Shown: positions 25,364 to 38,171, numbered from the stretch's first letter. The stretch is DNA of 64,000 nucleotides from Erythrocercus mccallii (GCA_013397435.1 VZRG01000188.1:649627-713626); one strand, 5' to 3'. The notes: a model not told the origin generated them from the letters alone. Program-made: numbers and translations.

Positions 25364-25440
25364 CATAGAAAGGTTTGGGTTAGAAGTCACCCTAGAAACC
25401 ATCTGGTTATGCCATACTCTGTAGAGGAAGCAGAAAACAA
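25364..25440 (-). mobile_element. CR1 LINE 3' end, left arm of an inverted pair
   Basis: A short fragment starts gaatcatagaaaggtttggg. It faces a plus-strand CR1 3' fragment 55 bp away. Confidence 0.75.
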
Positions 25441-25494
25441 GTAGGTCAAGAATGGTCTCTGGAAAACAAATACTTGTTATTTCCTTGAATACTT

Positions 25495-25660
25495 CCAGGG
25501 GTGCCCCATCTCTGGAACTGTTCAAGGTCAGGTTGGACAGGGCTCTGAGTAACCTGGTCTAGGGGGTGGCATTCTTCTGTGGAGCAGGGGGATTTGGAAT
25601 TAAATCATCTTTAACATCCCTTCCAACCCAAACTTATTCTCTGATTTTTATGATTCTATA
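25495..25660 (+). mobile_element. CR1 LINE 3' fragment, right arm of an inverted pair
   Basis: The segment reads aggggtgccccatctctgg, caaggtcaggttggacagg and ends ttatgattctata. It includes the consensus catcccttccaacccaaac. Confidence 0.88.
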
Positions 25661-26347
25661 GAGGCAAGTTCAAATTTTTTTAAAAATTCAGGTGACAAAA
25701 AATCCTCTCAACTCAGACACAAAGGGAGAACGTGCTCTAAGACATTGGGGTGACAGAAGCTGGGATGCATCACTGCCACGCAAAGAAAAAGAAAAAAAAT
25801 CCACAAAATAATATTTTGTCCAAACAGTCTGATGAAGAGAAGCCGCCTACAGTATCACTGAATATGGATGTATGTTTGAGCTTTTGAGATAAGCAATGGG
25901 AGATTCTATACAATGCATTAAGAAGCTGATCATGGGTTGGCTCATGACAGAACACATCTTAAATCATAGTCGATGAACTGTGTTCTAAAAGTGTGTTTTC
26001 ATAGATTATTTTAAGACCTTAAAGTCAGGCAGGGACATCTACGCCCTGGAAACCTCCAGTTATGGGAGAAGCACCTTGCTCTGGGTGACAAGAAACCCTA
26101 CTGACCTGCAGAATCCCCCAGACTTGCTGACAGCAACATCTAATCCCTGTTTAGCAACAAGCTGCAGATTGCCAATTACCAACAACTGAGCCTTACAAAA
26201 AGTCTTGGCTGTTTGAATGATGAATAGAGTAATGAAACCTTACACATCATGGTAAAATGGCTAAAACAGAATGAAACAACAAAGCACATGCAAGGCTGTG
26301 ATACCCTGGTCCTTGTAAGGAAAATCACAGCTCACTTAGCCCTCACA

Positions 26348-26494
26348 ATTCTTTAAACAAGTTGATAACTCTGTGGAAATTAAAAAGAAAGTGCAAACCA
26401 GTTGTTTTAAATTTTTTTCAGATTATAGAGATCTGCGATGTTGTCACTCCTCAGGTGGCTACAGAAGGTAACTACCATGAAAAGAGGTACAAAG
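26348..26494 (+). repeat. Duplicated exon-like module, copy 1
   Basis: This 147-bp segment recurs at 30772-30915 with about 90% identity. It contains a polypyrimidine run ending in ttttttcag, a 46-bp open stretch (26422-26467, IIEICDVVTPQVATEG) and a donor-like gtaact. The same layout is present in copy 2. Similarity stops abruptly on both sides and I see no CR1 or LTR features. It may be an unrecognised repeat family or an old segmental copy. Coding function is doubtful because the flanks are as conserved as the putative exon. Confidence 0.75.
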
Positions 26495-28001
26495 CAATGT
26501 CAAATGCAAAAGCAGGTCAGGAGAAAGAAGAAAGAAAGAAAAAAAGCAATAAAAACCAAACAAAAAATCTACCCAAAATTAAAAGTAGGTCAGTTTTTAT
26601 TCTGACAAAAGGTTAACAGCCAGCTTCCTCTAGGCATTTTGTTGGATGCCACATTGTTAAATATAAGTGATCCAGGAAGGTGAATCACTGACGGAGAGAG
26701 GCAAAAAAAAAAAAGAAGAAATCTCCAAAAAGAAGATCAAACATATCTCAATCTGTCACCATCATAATCCTGCAAATTCCATGTTAACATGAAAGCTCTA
26801 TTCAGATGCACAAGACTGTGAGTTGCCTTGGGGCAGAAGTTGGATACAGAATTATCAACAAACCCAGGACCACTTGAGCAGTCTCACTTGGAGGCTACAT
26901 GGGTGAAGGAGGCACAGTTATTCAAGGACATGGGGGTTGCAGGGAGAGCCAAAATCTCCAGGCAAGCCTTGAGACTGGAAGATGGAAAAACCTGCCAGGA
27001 AAAATGGAACATGGTGCTGAGTCTGGCTGCCTGGTGAGAAGCAGGGCATCCCCAAACCTAGGGAGAACCTGGCTAAACATTACAAGGTCTCAAAATACCC
27101 TAAGAGGTGCCCAAATCCAACCAAACTGCATTTGGGCAGCTGAGTTTGGACCTTGTAGGATGTGCCAGCTGGATGTTAATGCCAGGCTGCATCCAGAGCA
27201 ATGCCCAGTGTGCAGGGCAGCGAGAGGACATCATCTGGAATGGATGGAATCATGAACAGCATGGATTTGGTACACAAAAGATGCAGAAGACAACTCCTGG
27301 TGGGCAATCACAGGGCAGAACCAGACTGTATTTCTGTAGTCAGGCTTGTCAAGACTGGACAGGGCTGTTACAAACATCACAAGCTGCTAAGCACTTTCAA
27401 TAATATAACTGAATTATGTTCAACACTGATGAATGCAAGTGTGAGAGGGGGAAAAGAAAGTTCCTCCTGCAGCTCCTGTGACTCCACATTTGGCACACAA
27501 GTCCAGCAGAGAGGCTTGAGCAGCCTAAGGAAAACCACTGCTTAGTGCGCAGGTGCCTTCCAGAACAGCAAACAAGGTATGAGGGCACACAATGCACCAG
27601 GCACTAAATAACACAGGGTTGGCAGCCTGGCACCACTTCCCAGCTCCAGCCTCACTGGGGAGGAGAGGATTAATTTATCCCTGTGCTAATGCAACACAGC
27701 CAGTGAGTGCCAGCACCATGGGGGCTGACAGGAACAATGTGGCTGAGGCAGGTGGGGCTCCAGTGGCCCTCCTGACCCCAGATCTCAGAGGAGGGGGTCC
27801 TGCCTCACCTCGTTTGAAGGTCACCAAGCATCAGAGAGCCTTCAGTACAAAGCCATCTGCTCAGCCACCCACTCGACCCAACTCACCCCGTGTCCTGATG
27901 CCTCTGGGGAAAACCCACCTGGGAAACAAAGCTCTAGCTCCTCACAGCTCCTCCAAAGCTGTTGGGGCAGCCTGTTTGGTGGCACACAACCATAGGTGCT
28001 C
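26495..28001. other. Intronic stretch with overlapping open frames, no recognised gene
   Basis: This block is less AT-rich than its surroundings and so has longer open frames, up to 147 codons (27592-28035). That frame runs into the LTR at 28002, which argues against a real gene. A weak CR1 remnant lies at 27175-27420. The rest is unassigned. Confidence 0.5.
27175..27420 (+). mobile_element. Possible degraded CR1 ORF2 remnant
   Basis: Two short blocks, ggctgcatccagagcaatgc and caagctgctaagcactttc, resemble parts of the CR1 reverse transcriptase ORF, but they are in an order that needs rearrangement. The rest is unassigned. Confidence 0.3.
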
Positions 28002-28326
28002 TGTGGGCCTGATTTCTGGGTCTGAGAGATTTTAGCCTGCTAGCAGCTGCTAACTTTCTTCCCAAGGGAAAATTTCTCAAGAAAGCTTCTTCTCAAAACA
28101 ATCTTGGCAAACAACTATCCTTTCCCAAAACAATCCTTTTGCAGGTGGTGTTTTGCTGTTTCTCTTGTTTCACCAATGGGACTAGAGAGGTGTCATTCCT
28201 ATTCACCAATCATGTTAAGTCTGTATCAGAACACCTTATAAAAGGTAGTAAGAATTAGACAATAAAGCTTTTTCTATGTTCTTTGCCTCCAGAAATATTT
28301 GGAGTCTCTCATGTCCTACAACAACA
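28002..28326 (+). mobile_element. Solo LTR, family B, 6-bp target-site duplication
   Basis: The 325-bp element begins TGTGGGCCTG and ends CTACAACAACA. The six host bases gtgctc flank it exactly (27996-28001 and 28327-28332), which is characteristic of class II (ERVK-like) retroviral integration. Two CCAAT boxes (about 28172 and 28204), a TATA box (TATAAAAG, 28237-28244) and AATAAA (28261-28266) lie in order, as expected for U3, R and U5. No internal retroviral sequence is present, so it is a solo LTR. It is antisense to TSNARE1. Confidence 0.85.
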
Positions 28327-30771
28327 GTGCTCTAACTCCATAGGAATTGGGAGAAAAAGAAGAGCAAGAGGTATTTATATAATAAGTCTTTAACCCAAAC
28401 CTCACCACTCCTACACAGAGTGCTGCAAAATAAACAACTCCAGTCTCAGGGGGAGTGGAGGGATGGAGAAGAAGAAAAGAGAGCTCTGAATGAGCTAAAT
28501 TTGAAGTCTAGACTGTTCCTCATGGTATAACAACTGCATGGGTTTGGTGGGGATGTACTGATGGTACTGGTGCCCTGGGGACATCAGAGCTGTAAAAATT
28601 CCTGATATGGCACTGTCCCCAGCTAGGAGATGATGGTGTTACTGTGATATTTGAGATTTTCATCTTGCCCTCAGCCTGCTCCAGACCTCTCTGTGTTGCA
28701 CAGATTCCAGCCCCGAAATCCTTCTGCACTGCCCTCTGCCTGCAGCAAGGATGGTGATCCCATGAGGTCTTCTCAGCCCTAGAAACACACAGCAGGAAGG
28801 AATCCTAAAAAATATTCCATCTGACTGCTTCCCACCCCCCAGCAAAAGTCCAGGGTACAGACTGGAACAACAGGGAAGAATCGCTGCACCCTGAGATTTA
28901 GGGGATAACATGGTACCTTGAGGGAGGAACAAGGACAGAAAAACATTGAAAGATGATCTAGTGTGGCAGGATCTGTTTGAGTGTGGCTGTAAAACACCTT
29001 GTGCTCCTGCAAAAACACCCAGGGGAGAGGAAAGCTGTGCATGACAGAAATGCTGTTCATGCTTTTCTTTGAAGGAGTTTGAAAGTCATTCAAAAGGAGA
29101 CAGCAGTTCATTGACAGCATGGAAGTCAGTGGATCTGTAACAATTTCCCATAGCAGAGGATCCACCCTACGAGCAAATTAACCCACTCACCAAATTCCTG
29201 AAGTTTATTTAGGGAAGTCCACCTATATTTAAAATCTACTCTTTTATGAGAGACTCTCCTTGGGTCTCTCCTATGAGGTGACTCAGAAGAAGCAATAATC
29301 TTCCTCCTGCCATCCAAATAAAAGGAAATTCCTCTAAATTTTAATAAGTGAGCTGTAAAAAGTTGTGACATTCAGCAGCACCTGGAGCTGAATGGGAAGA
29401 CACAGGACTAAAAGACGCAGAGTCCTTAATCCTCAGATAGGGAGACAGGTGACTGGTGGAGAAATGCAGAGCCAGTTCCCTCTTTGCATTTAAAGCTCTT
29501 TATTCCCTGGCTCAGCAATTCCACTGCGGCATTTATTTTTAATGCTTTATTTTTGCAATTTGACTTTCTAATAGCAACACCCTGAAGTCACCTTCCTTAA
29601 CCCTTCTCAGTGACATAAATTAGAAAGAACATCATGGGGAAACAACTGAGGGAACACGACTCAGCCCTGTCAGACTCCAGTAGGAGGTGATTCCCTCCTA
29701 AGCAATCAGCACCAACATGCAAAGGTGCAGCATTTCCTTTTATTTCCTCCAGATACACTCAGGATAGAAGGACCAAATCCCAAAAGTCCTTGCATCCCAG
29801 TGCTGAGACTTATATTTACAAGCAGAAGCTGAAATCAGGGAGGCAGAGGAGTCATGGGGTTTGCTCTTAATTTCCTTCTGCCCACCCCTTCCATCCCCAC
29901 TTTACATTTTTTGGATGCATTTAGCAAGGAATAAGAGGATGGAAAGAAATACTTTGTGTGACAACTGAAATGCTCCATAAATTTCATTTTTAAGGGCTAT
30001 TTTAAAGGATCATGCCAAATAGAGAGGCTGATGCTTACAGACTGACTTTTGGGTCCAGGCTGTTCACAACACCCAGAAATCAAATCAGGCTGAAGGACTG
30101 AAGTTTGCAGCAATTTGTAGGATTTTTATAGACACTGTCAAAACAAGACTAAATATGAAATTCTGCTGAATCATTGCTGATCAAGACAACCTGCACTTTG
30201 CCTCTTACTGGTCTCCCACTCCTCACTGCTCCCACCCCACGCTGAAAAAAAACCAAAAATAAAGAGACACTTCTGCTCTGACCTGAATTTTGTTGAGAAA
30301 GACACAAATCCCTGAAAACTATAGGAGGGAGACTCTCCAGGAGTAGTTGTGTCTGTTTTGGGCAGTGGGGAGAGCACATGGGTTTCTTTGTGCAACCCCC
30401 TCCAGCTGCAGTGATTGGGGACAGGCACTTTCTTGTCTGAGACTGAACCACCAAATCAATTAAATCCCTGTTAAATTCAAGTTTTCCGAAGGCCCTTTGG
30501 TTCACATGTTTGGTACAGATGACAGAGCAGCTGAAAAGACTCCATTCTGAAGGGAAAAAAAAAATGTCCAGTGTGCAGACAAGACCCACTTCTTAGGGCA
30601 GTCCACTGCCTCCCTGGGGTCTGGGCTAAAGATGTGAAAACTTCCTATCCTGCTATAACCCTCAGATTATTGTCCATTATTGATTTGTTTTCTGCTAGGT
30701 AGCAATGAAGTTGCAATAAAAAGAACAATCAAGAGAACTCAGGGCTTGAGATGACTGATTAAGGGATCAGG
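28327..30771. other. Unique intronic sequence
   Basis: No repeat or exon was recognised between the family B LTR and the duplicated module. The gaps 31236-32408 and 33591-35659 are also empty of recognisable features. Confidence 0.5.
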
Positions 30772-30915
30772 ATTCTTTAAACAAATCGATAACTCAGTGG
30801 AAATTAAAAAGAAAGTGCAAACCAGTTGTTTTAAATTTTTTTCAGATTATAGAGGTCTGTGATGTCACTCCTCAGGTGACTACAGAAGGTAACTACCATG
30901 AAGAGAGGTACAAAG
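30772..30915 (+). repeat. Duplicated exon-like module, copy 2
   Basis: This 144-bp direct repeat of 26348-26494 lies 4.4 kb away. The exon-like part (30846-30888) is 43 bp and differs by a 3-bp deletion that keeps the frame (IIEVCDVTPQVTTEG). The acceptor and donor dinucleotides are kept. A CR1 fragment begins about 30 bp after its end. Confidence 0.75.
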
Positions 30916-30944
30916 ATAAAGCTGCTGTCCTCTATCCTCCCAGG

Positions 30945-31235
30945 AGGTTGCAGTGAGGTGAGGCTTGGTCTCTTCTCCCAAGTAACAAGCAATGGACAAG
31001 AGGAAACGGCCTCAAGTTGCACCAGGGGAGGTTTAGGTTGGATATTAGGAAAAAGAAATTCCCAAAAAGGTTGCCCAGGACTGTGGTGGAGACATCATCC
31101 CTGGGGGATTTAAAAGATGTTTAGATGTGGCATTTGGGGGCATGGTGTAGTCATGAGTTTGGCAGTCAGATCAATGGTTTGAATTCATTATCTGAAAGGC
31201 CTTTTCCAGTCTAAACAATTCTATGATACTATAAT
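30945..31235 (+). mobile_element. CR1 LINE 3' fragment
   Basis: The segment contains ggcctcaagttgcaccaggg, gaggtttaggttggatatt, tggcatttgggggcatgg and ends caattctatgatactataa. Confidence 0.92.
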
Positions 31236-32408
31236 TCCTTAAACTCACTGGATTTGCGGTCAATTCCTAAAACTGGTTATCCAAAGAGACAGTAGCTACT
31301 ACCTTCACATACTGGTCTTGCAGATGAAGTTGCATTTTTTCCTACATGAGGAGATAGTAGCCTTTTCAAAGAGCATGCAAGAGCTCTCAGTGCTGTATGA
31401 GATTTAAAGTTGCTCCTCCTCAACACCAACAGATATCTGGGCTCTCACCACTTCCAGGAGAGCAAAGGGTCTGCCAAAAACCATGAGAGGGGCAAAATGA
31501 GCAAAGATTCCTTTTGCAGCCAGCCATAAAGCATTGTTGAGAAAATCAGCATGTGCTAATCAAAGTCTCCAGCGCTCAGCTCTGAGCACTGAATCCCTTG
31601 TGCACATCTGTCTCAGGCCCACAACACCCACAAACTCATCTTTTAATCCCTCAACACCATGTTGTCTAACACAACTGAATTCACCTGTAGGCTTTCCCCA
31701 AGGTGTGTTTTATGTGTAAAAGCACAGAGCAGATCTTTCCCCCCTGCCCTCATTCCTGTCGCCTGATCTACACCTCTGAAGGTTTTTCAGAGAGCAAGAA
31801 GTCCTCTGTCTCTGACAGGGCAATCTGTGCTCTCAGGGAGACAGGCTGCTGTTCAGCATCTCCTGATAAAGTCATGATATCATGGGTGAAGCTTCCTATC
31901 CCCTCTGCAGGGACGATCTGCCTCCAGCTACAAATGATGATCAGTGTTTTCCTTGAGCTTCATCCAAGCTGAGAGGATGACAGCGTGTTTTCTGAACAGG
32001 AGCACGCTCCCTCTGCCTCACAATTCAAACACAGGGAGAAAAATTAGAAGCTAAATATGCCAGATCTTGTATTTGGATCTCTCATTCCAGCACAGTCTGA
32101 AGAGAATTGGGTACGGAAGTGCAGAACAAGCAGCGTTTAAATCCTGGCAGTGATCCTGACTCTTCCCCAGGTCTTAAGCAAGGCATTTACATTTCTGTGG
32201 AGCTCCACCGGCAGAGAAACAATCCATAATGTCTCAGTTTCTCCAGCTGTGAAATGGGAACAGGAGCACGGTGAGAAATCTGTGGCAGCTTTTATCCCTC
32301 GTGTGAGAGCTGACAGGGAAAGATGAAACTCAGAAACATTTGTTCCAAAAGTCACCAGCTCCAAAGGCAGAGTTAAAAATAAGCAGATGTTTGTTGTTGT
32401 AGGTATAG

Positions 32409-32662
32409 CACAGAATCACAGAGAGGTTTTGGTTGTAAAACACCTTAAAGTTTATCCAGTTTCAACCCCCTGCCATGGGCAAGGACACCTTCCACTATCC
32501 CAGGTTGCTCCAAGCTTCATCCAACCTGGCCTTGGACAATTCCAGGATTGGGGCAGCCACAGATTCTCTGGGAAACCTGTGCCACAGTCTCACCACCCTG
32601 ACAGGAAAAGGGATTTTTCCTAATAGCTGATCTAAACCTGCTCTTTTTCAGTTTAAAGTCAC
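32409..32662 (-). mobile_element. CR1 LINE 3' fragment
   Basis: It follows the consensus closely, from agaatcacagagaggttttg through ttccactatcccaggttgc and agccacagattctctggg to a cagtttaaagtcac block. Confidence 0.93.
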
Positions 32663-33033
32663 AGAACAGTTTAAAACTTGGAATGAAGGAGGTCTTAGAT
32701 ATTCACAGGAAAACTCTGAGTGATCCAAAAGAATCCTTTTAGTCCTGACTGCTTAGTAGAAGTGTTAAGAGTAAAATTACAGAAAAAAATTGTCTGGACA
32801 TGTGTTGATCTTTGATCTAAAATCCTTTTACCACTCATCCTTCAACAGCAATACTTTAGTCTTAAAATGGAAGACATTCCAACATTTTTCTTTATATCAG
32901 TAAGAGTCCACATTTTCAAAAAATGTGTATTTTGATGCCACCATGAGCAAACCACATCTGCATTCCAGTTATCGCTGGACAAGAGAGATCTGAATTCTTC
33001 TGAAACATGACTCTGGTTGTATCTCTGCATCAA

Positions 33034-33192
33034 AATCACAGAATGTTTGGGTTGGAAGGGACCTTAAAGATCATCTTGTTTCCATCCCTTGCCATGGGCA
33101 GGGACACCTTCCACTATCCCAGGTGTCTCCAAGCCTCATCCACCCTGGCCTTGGACATTTCCATGGGTGGGGCAGCCACAGACCCACTGGGC
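33034..33192 (-). mobile_element. CR1 LINE 3' fragment
   Basis: It starts atcacagaatgtttgggttg and stops soon after gggcagccacag, where similarity is lost. Confidence 0.93.
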
Positions 33193-33477
33193 ACAGGGTC
33201 ACCTCAGAGGACTTCTCCTCCAGGGACACCCATCCTTCTGATGGGCAAAATATCCTAACTCTTTTCCTAAATAAGTGACAAATGTGGTATGAACAGAGGA
33301 GCAAAGCGTGAACTCCTGCCTGTGGTGACAATGGATGGAAAAGGAGGGAGAATGAGGCTGATTCACACAGGCAGGGAAATAGAGAAGTTTTGTCTTTAGT
33401 TTGAAGCAAGATTAACACATGAACTTTTGGTAGCCCTCAGTGGTGCAGTCAAAGGAGGTGGAGAGATAATGGGATCA

Positions 33478-33590
33478 TGAGATCACAGGATAATTCAGGT
33501 TTGAAAAGGCCACAGGAGAGCTCAAGTCCAGCCTCTCACTCACAGCAGGACCAACTCTGAGGTCAGATCAGGTTGCTTAGGGGTCTAGCT
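33478..33590 (-). mobile_element. CR1 LINE 3' fragment
   Basis: The segment reads gagatcacaggataattcag and gaccaactctgaggtcagat, with gttgcttaggggtct at its end. It is a different CR1 subfamily from the copy at 33034. Confidence 0.8.
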
Positions 33591-35659
33591 AAAAAATTTG
33601 CACTGAAAGAAATATATTATAATACTAAAATTTGAAATTCTCCATAGTTCCTAGGTGAGTCTTAATAGTCTTTCTGCCTCAAGTGAGCTATCTGAGAGCC
33701 TCAGTATAGATAGGGAGAGGTGACTTCAGTGCAGAGAAGGAAATGACAACCAGAGGAGACACTCTGGGTAGATAAATGGTGAACAGGGTGGTGAGGATAG
33801 ACAGTTCTGTAACATCCTCTTTCATAAAAGAGCAATTAAAAGTGTTAAAGAACACCTGAATTAAATGAGCCTGCATAGTGCAGAGGGCATAAACTAATAC
33901 TGTCTTTGTCATCAGCCTCTAAAATTTGACATTCATTGTTAACAATGTTAAGAATGTGATTTTCAGTCTAATTTCTGTAAGGACGTGGGAGAATATTCCT
34001 GTCAAGGATAATTTATAAAGGACCAGGCACCTTTTGGTAAATAGGAGGGAATGGGAACTGGTCTTGCTGTGAAATGTGGATTTCATTGTCCTTCTCAGTC
34101 ATCTCTTCCCTTGTTACTTTTGTGGGGCCTTTTCAATATCCTTGGTTCACTTCCCTCTCTGCTGAGCTCTGATGAGGGAGGGCTGACACTCTCCAGTAGG
34201 TTCTCGAGATACTTCAAGGCTTTGCCAACAGGAACTTTTATATTTCCATGACTTAAGACTCACCTGCTGTTATTCCCCCCATCTTGATTGGGAAAATTCT
34301 GATTTCCCTACCCAAAATAATTAAAAAAGAAAGCACAACACTCAGTTCAGGAAGGTAAGAAGTCAAACCTGCAGGGAAAGCTCTTTTGAGCACTGCTAGA
34401 GGATCTCAGCTGGCTGATGGGTTATTGATGTAAATTGTTATTAATTAGCATCACAGAACTAGAGAGTGAACTGCTCTAACCTAAGTGATAGGTGAGAGGG
34501 GTAATTCCACTTTGGGGCAGCAAATCACAGCCTCAAAAATTGCTATGTGGACGAGGCATTTGATGCTTGTACTGTCTGTGCTAACAGAAATAGGGGCAAG
34601 ATATTACCTTTTTTGAGGACAGTCATCATCTGGTGGCAAAAACTCAGGCAAAAGTGCAGTAAATGGAGGAGGAAAGTAACACATTCTTTTCACAAAAGGA
34701 ATATTACCACTTAAGCAGGAGGATTTGTAGAAGCTGAACAATATTTCACCATCAGCACCGGAGATCTCTCTCTTTGCAGCTCTCCGCCTTATCAATGACC
34801 ATTGACAGGTCATACATGAGACTTTAACTCAGCTCAATTTCTGTGGATATAAATATGCAGATGTGTCTTCCTAAAATTCAGATTGTTAGCAAATTATGTG
34901 TGTCTCAGCACTATTTTCTCCTTCTGCAGAGGAAATACTTCACTTTTAGTAGGTTCTAAAGTCCATCCCTATTCAGCAAAGCTGTTAAGACACACATAAG
35001 GGATTTGCTGAATCCAGGCTTTCATTACTGCCTTCTTCATGCAAGCCCACTGAAGGAATTGTGCATGAAGGAAAGGGTTTAGGGCAAGACTCTCTGACAC
35101 TAACAGTCTTTGGATAAGGCACCAGGAATGTAAGTGAGAAAAGGAAAATTATCTCTAGCACACAGTGGAAACTTCTCCAATTTAGTTAAAAACACTTCAC
35201 TACACACAGTTTAGTCATAAGGTTACACCTGAGACATGAGAAATTGCCTAGGGCTAAAAAAGATTTGTGATATATTCCTGAAACCTCACTGTCTTGCAAA
35301 GGGATATCCAAGGCTGTACATGTATCCCTGATGAAACACTGATTGCAAAAATATACAAGCTCTAAGCACTTCCATAAGGAGAGGAAGAAATACAGTTTTA
35401 GCCAGTCAAGAATAAGAAGTTTGGACTTCTGCATTTAGCCATAGCAAAAGTGATGTGTGAGCAGAAAGGAGATGATGAGAGAATCTTCACAATGTGTTAC
35501 CCAGTGGTATTTCATCTCTTGCCTGTCTGTCTGGATGTACTGGGATTACAGAATTGATGGGTGTGTATCAATATATTTATAACTGTAGCACTTAATAAAG
35601 AGTGGAAAAATGGAAAGAAAAGGAAATACAGCGTGTGATGTGTTTGCTGTTTTAGTGAT

Positions 35660-35921
35660 AGAACCTGAGGGAACAGTCTGAAACTGTGTCAGGGGAGGTT
35701 TAGGTTGGATATTAGGAAAGGTTCTTCCTCCAGAGGGTGGTTGGGCACTGAACAGGCTCCTCGGGGCAGCGGTCACAGCATCAGCCTGACAGAGCTCCAG
35801 GAGCATTTGGGAAAAGTTCTCAGACACACGGTGAGATTTTTGGGGTGTCCTGTGCAGGGCCAGGAGCTGGACTATGTGATCCTTGTGGGTCTCTTCCAGC
35901 TCAGGATATTCTGTGATCCTC
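35660..35921 (+). mobile_element. CR1 LINE 3' fragment
   Basis: It matches CR1 from gtcaggggaggtttaggttg through gggttggttgggcac-like and cagagctccaggagcattt blocks to the 3' end gatattctgtgatcct. The 214-codon minus-strand frame that crosses it is antisense to CR1 and is not a gene. Confidence 0.88.
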
Positions 35922-37751
35922 ATAGAACCTCTGAATCGAAATGAATGAAACTTTTCAGACCTGCCTGGTGTGACAGTGGAAGTTTGAAAGCAACATGCTA
36001 AAGACATGCAGATGACTGTGAGTGGTTTTGACTTGAAGGAAAGTCCCTTATAGAAATGCAGGAGTCTTGGAAGCCACAGGGACACAGAGGGAGGCACAGC
36101 CAAATCAATATTCAATGGAAATGGCTGCTGCAGGATTCCACTGGGATAGGCTGCTCTTTGTTCTCTGGACTTGCTAAGGATTCGCCACATTTTCAGAGGT
36201 CAGCTGCTATTTTCATGTACACCTCATTTTGCCCTCAGGCTTGTACAATTTCCCACAAAATTCACCCTTAATTCACCTTGCTCTTCCTCTTCCCTAAATG
36301 TCAGTGAGGACTAGAGGAAATTTTTGTGATCAGCTCATAAATCAATAGGGCTGCAGCTGTACAAGGACATGGGAAATGCCTGTTCTCAGGCACTGAAGCT
36401 GCACTTCATTGCATGCACATCATTAAATCCCCTTACCCTCTGAACAGTGCGGCTGCATCAAAATTGCCTCTAGAACACATTACCTCTCAAACTGTAACAG
36501 GGTAAGCATTGGCTAATCTGGGTCAAAAGTGTGTCAGGATATGCTTAACAATTAAAAAGTGTAATGAGCAGGTTCTAGTGTCTTTGGTGAGTTTAATTCA
36601 CTAGTGCAGAAATTAACTAGAACTTTTCCATCAGGACTTGTCAGCTCTGAATGGCATCCATGGGGCTTTTTACACATTTCTTCTGTTCGCCTCTAGTAAA
36701 ACACCAAAATCCTATGTACAGTCTGCTGCTGCAGGACCAAAGAGCTAACAAATGGGAAATAATTGAGAAGAGAGCACTGAAGTGTCTGAAAAGCCAGAGA
36801 GACCAACTTGTGAAGAGGAGGATAACTGCTAGCACTTGAAGAGTTTAAAAGCCAAAGAGGAAGAAGAATTATTTGCAGGGTCCAGCAGAGTTTCACGAGG
36901 TGTAAAAAGCTGAGAATGAGAAAGGGATCTTTAGCAAGAACAGAGGGAAGCATTTCATCAACACTGAAGCCTGCTGGACCGTGAAATAGTCTCCCGAAAT
37001 AAATGGTAGCAGTCCTGCAGCTCGGGTCATTTTAAATTAGACTGGGCAGGATACTGGAGCTGGTTCTTTAGGGAACAACTCAATACCAGTCCCAGGGATG
37101 GCCATGTCAGTCTGGCAGGCAGCTCTGCAGCTCAGGATAATTAGGGTCCCCAACGCTGTCACAAGGAGAGCTTGACACTCACACGGTGCCAGATCATTCA
37201 CAGATGGTGCTTGTCATGATCTCGTGTTATTTATACATTACTCTGAGTCAAAAAGCCTCTGCGAAGAGACAGGCTGAGCCCTCATAAGTCAAAGTCCTGG
37301 ACTACTGAAGCTGATGAAAGGTATAAAATAGCTTGCACTAAACCCTCTAAACTGCAACCATCGGTGAGAGATTTTACCAAAAATACCCCTCAGCAAGAAA
37401 TAATACGTAGTAATGAGGGAACAAGGAAGGTGTTTGAACTAACAAACACACTCTGCCAGACTCTGTGGGGCTTCCTTTTGTTTTATTTTTATTGTGTTTC
37501 ATTCTCTGTCTGCCTACAAAGGCTTGAGTGACAGGCATGGAGGCTGGCATCTATCACTTTTCTTCAAAACAGATAGGGAACAAACATCAACATTTCTCAA
37601 CAACGACCTGGAGGGAAAAACCTCTCCTAAAAATAAAGGCATATTCCTCACACCTGTTGCCACAATCTGTCCATCTCTCTCCTTTTTTTTGCCAAGGGAT
37701 GCATAAACTAAAATGCAGTTCATGGGATGTGTTTTGCTTTCTTCAGGATAT

Positions 37752-37850
37752 CATGGAATCATAGAGTGGTTTGGGTTGGATGGGACCTTAAAAACCATCT
37801 TGTTCCAACCCCTGTGCCATGGAAAGGGACACCTCCCACTCCCAAGGAAG
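37752..37850 (-). mobile_element. CR1 LINE 3' end
   Basis: A short fragment runs from atggaatcatagagtggtt through accatcttgttccaacccc and gggacacctcccactcc. Confidence 0.9.
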
Positions 37851-38171
37851 GAAAACGTCCACTCTGTGGAAGCAGAGCATGGGGATAGGAAAGTGCTGTG
37901 AGAGAGGAAAAGGGTTGGTGGACCATCTTGGGGAAGTTTTTCATCATTTTCCTTTCTCATCATCCCTGGGGAAGCTGTCTGCATGGGGAGGATCACAGGA
38001 GACTTTCTGAATCAATACAGCATTTAGAATCTTTTTTCTATAGGTCTTTCCAGTCACCAGCTGAAATTCTGTGAAGTTCCTCCTTCAGTGCTTATTAATT
38101 TCTTCTTAAACTTTTATCTCCTCCCATTTGTCAGATGACCACAGGTGCAAATGAAAGGCAAGGGATGGTAA

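Noticed and set aside
27592..28035. 147-codon plus-strand open frame, proline- and alanine-rich at first
   Set aside because: It reads into a retroviral LTR at 28002, and nothing in it resembles a known protein. It may reflect locally higher GC content.
35546..36190. Longest open frame of the window, 214 codons on the minus strand
   Set aside because: It is antisense to a CR1 3' fragment (35660-35921), lacks any known motif, and has no splice or promoter context.
36850..37090. Possible very old CR1 copy
   Set aside because: Similarity is limited to scattered words and no 3' terminal repeat is visible.
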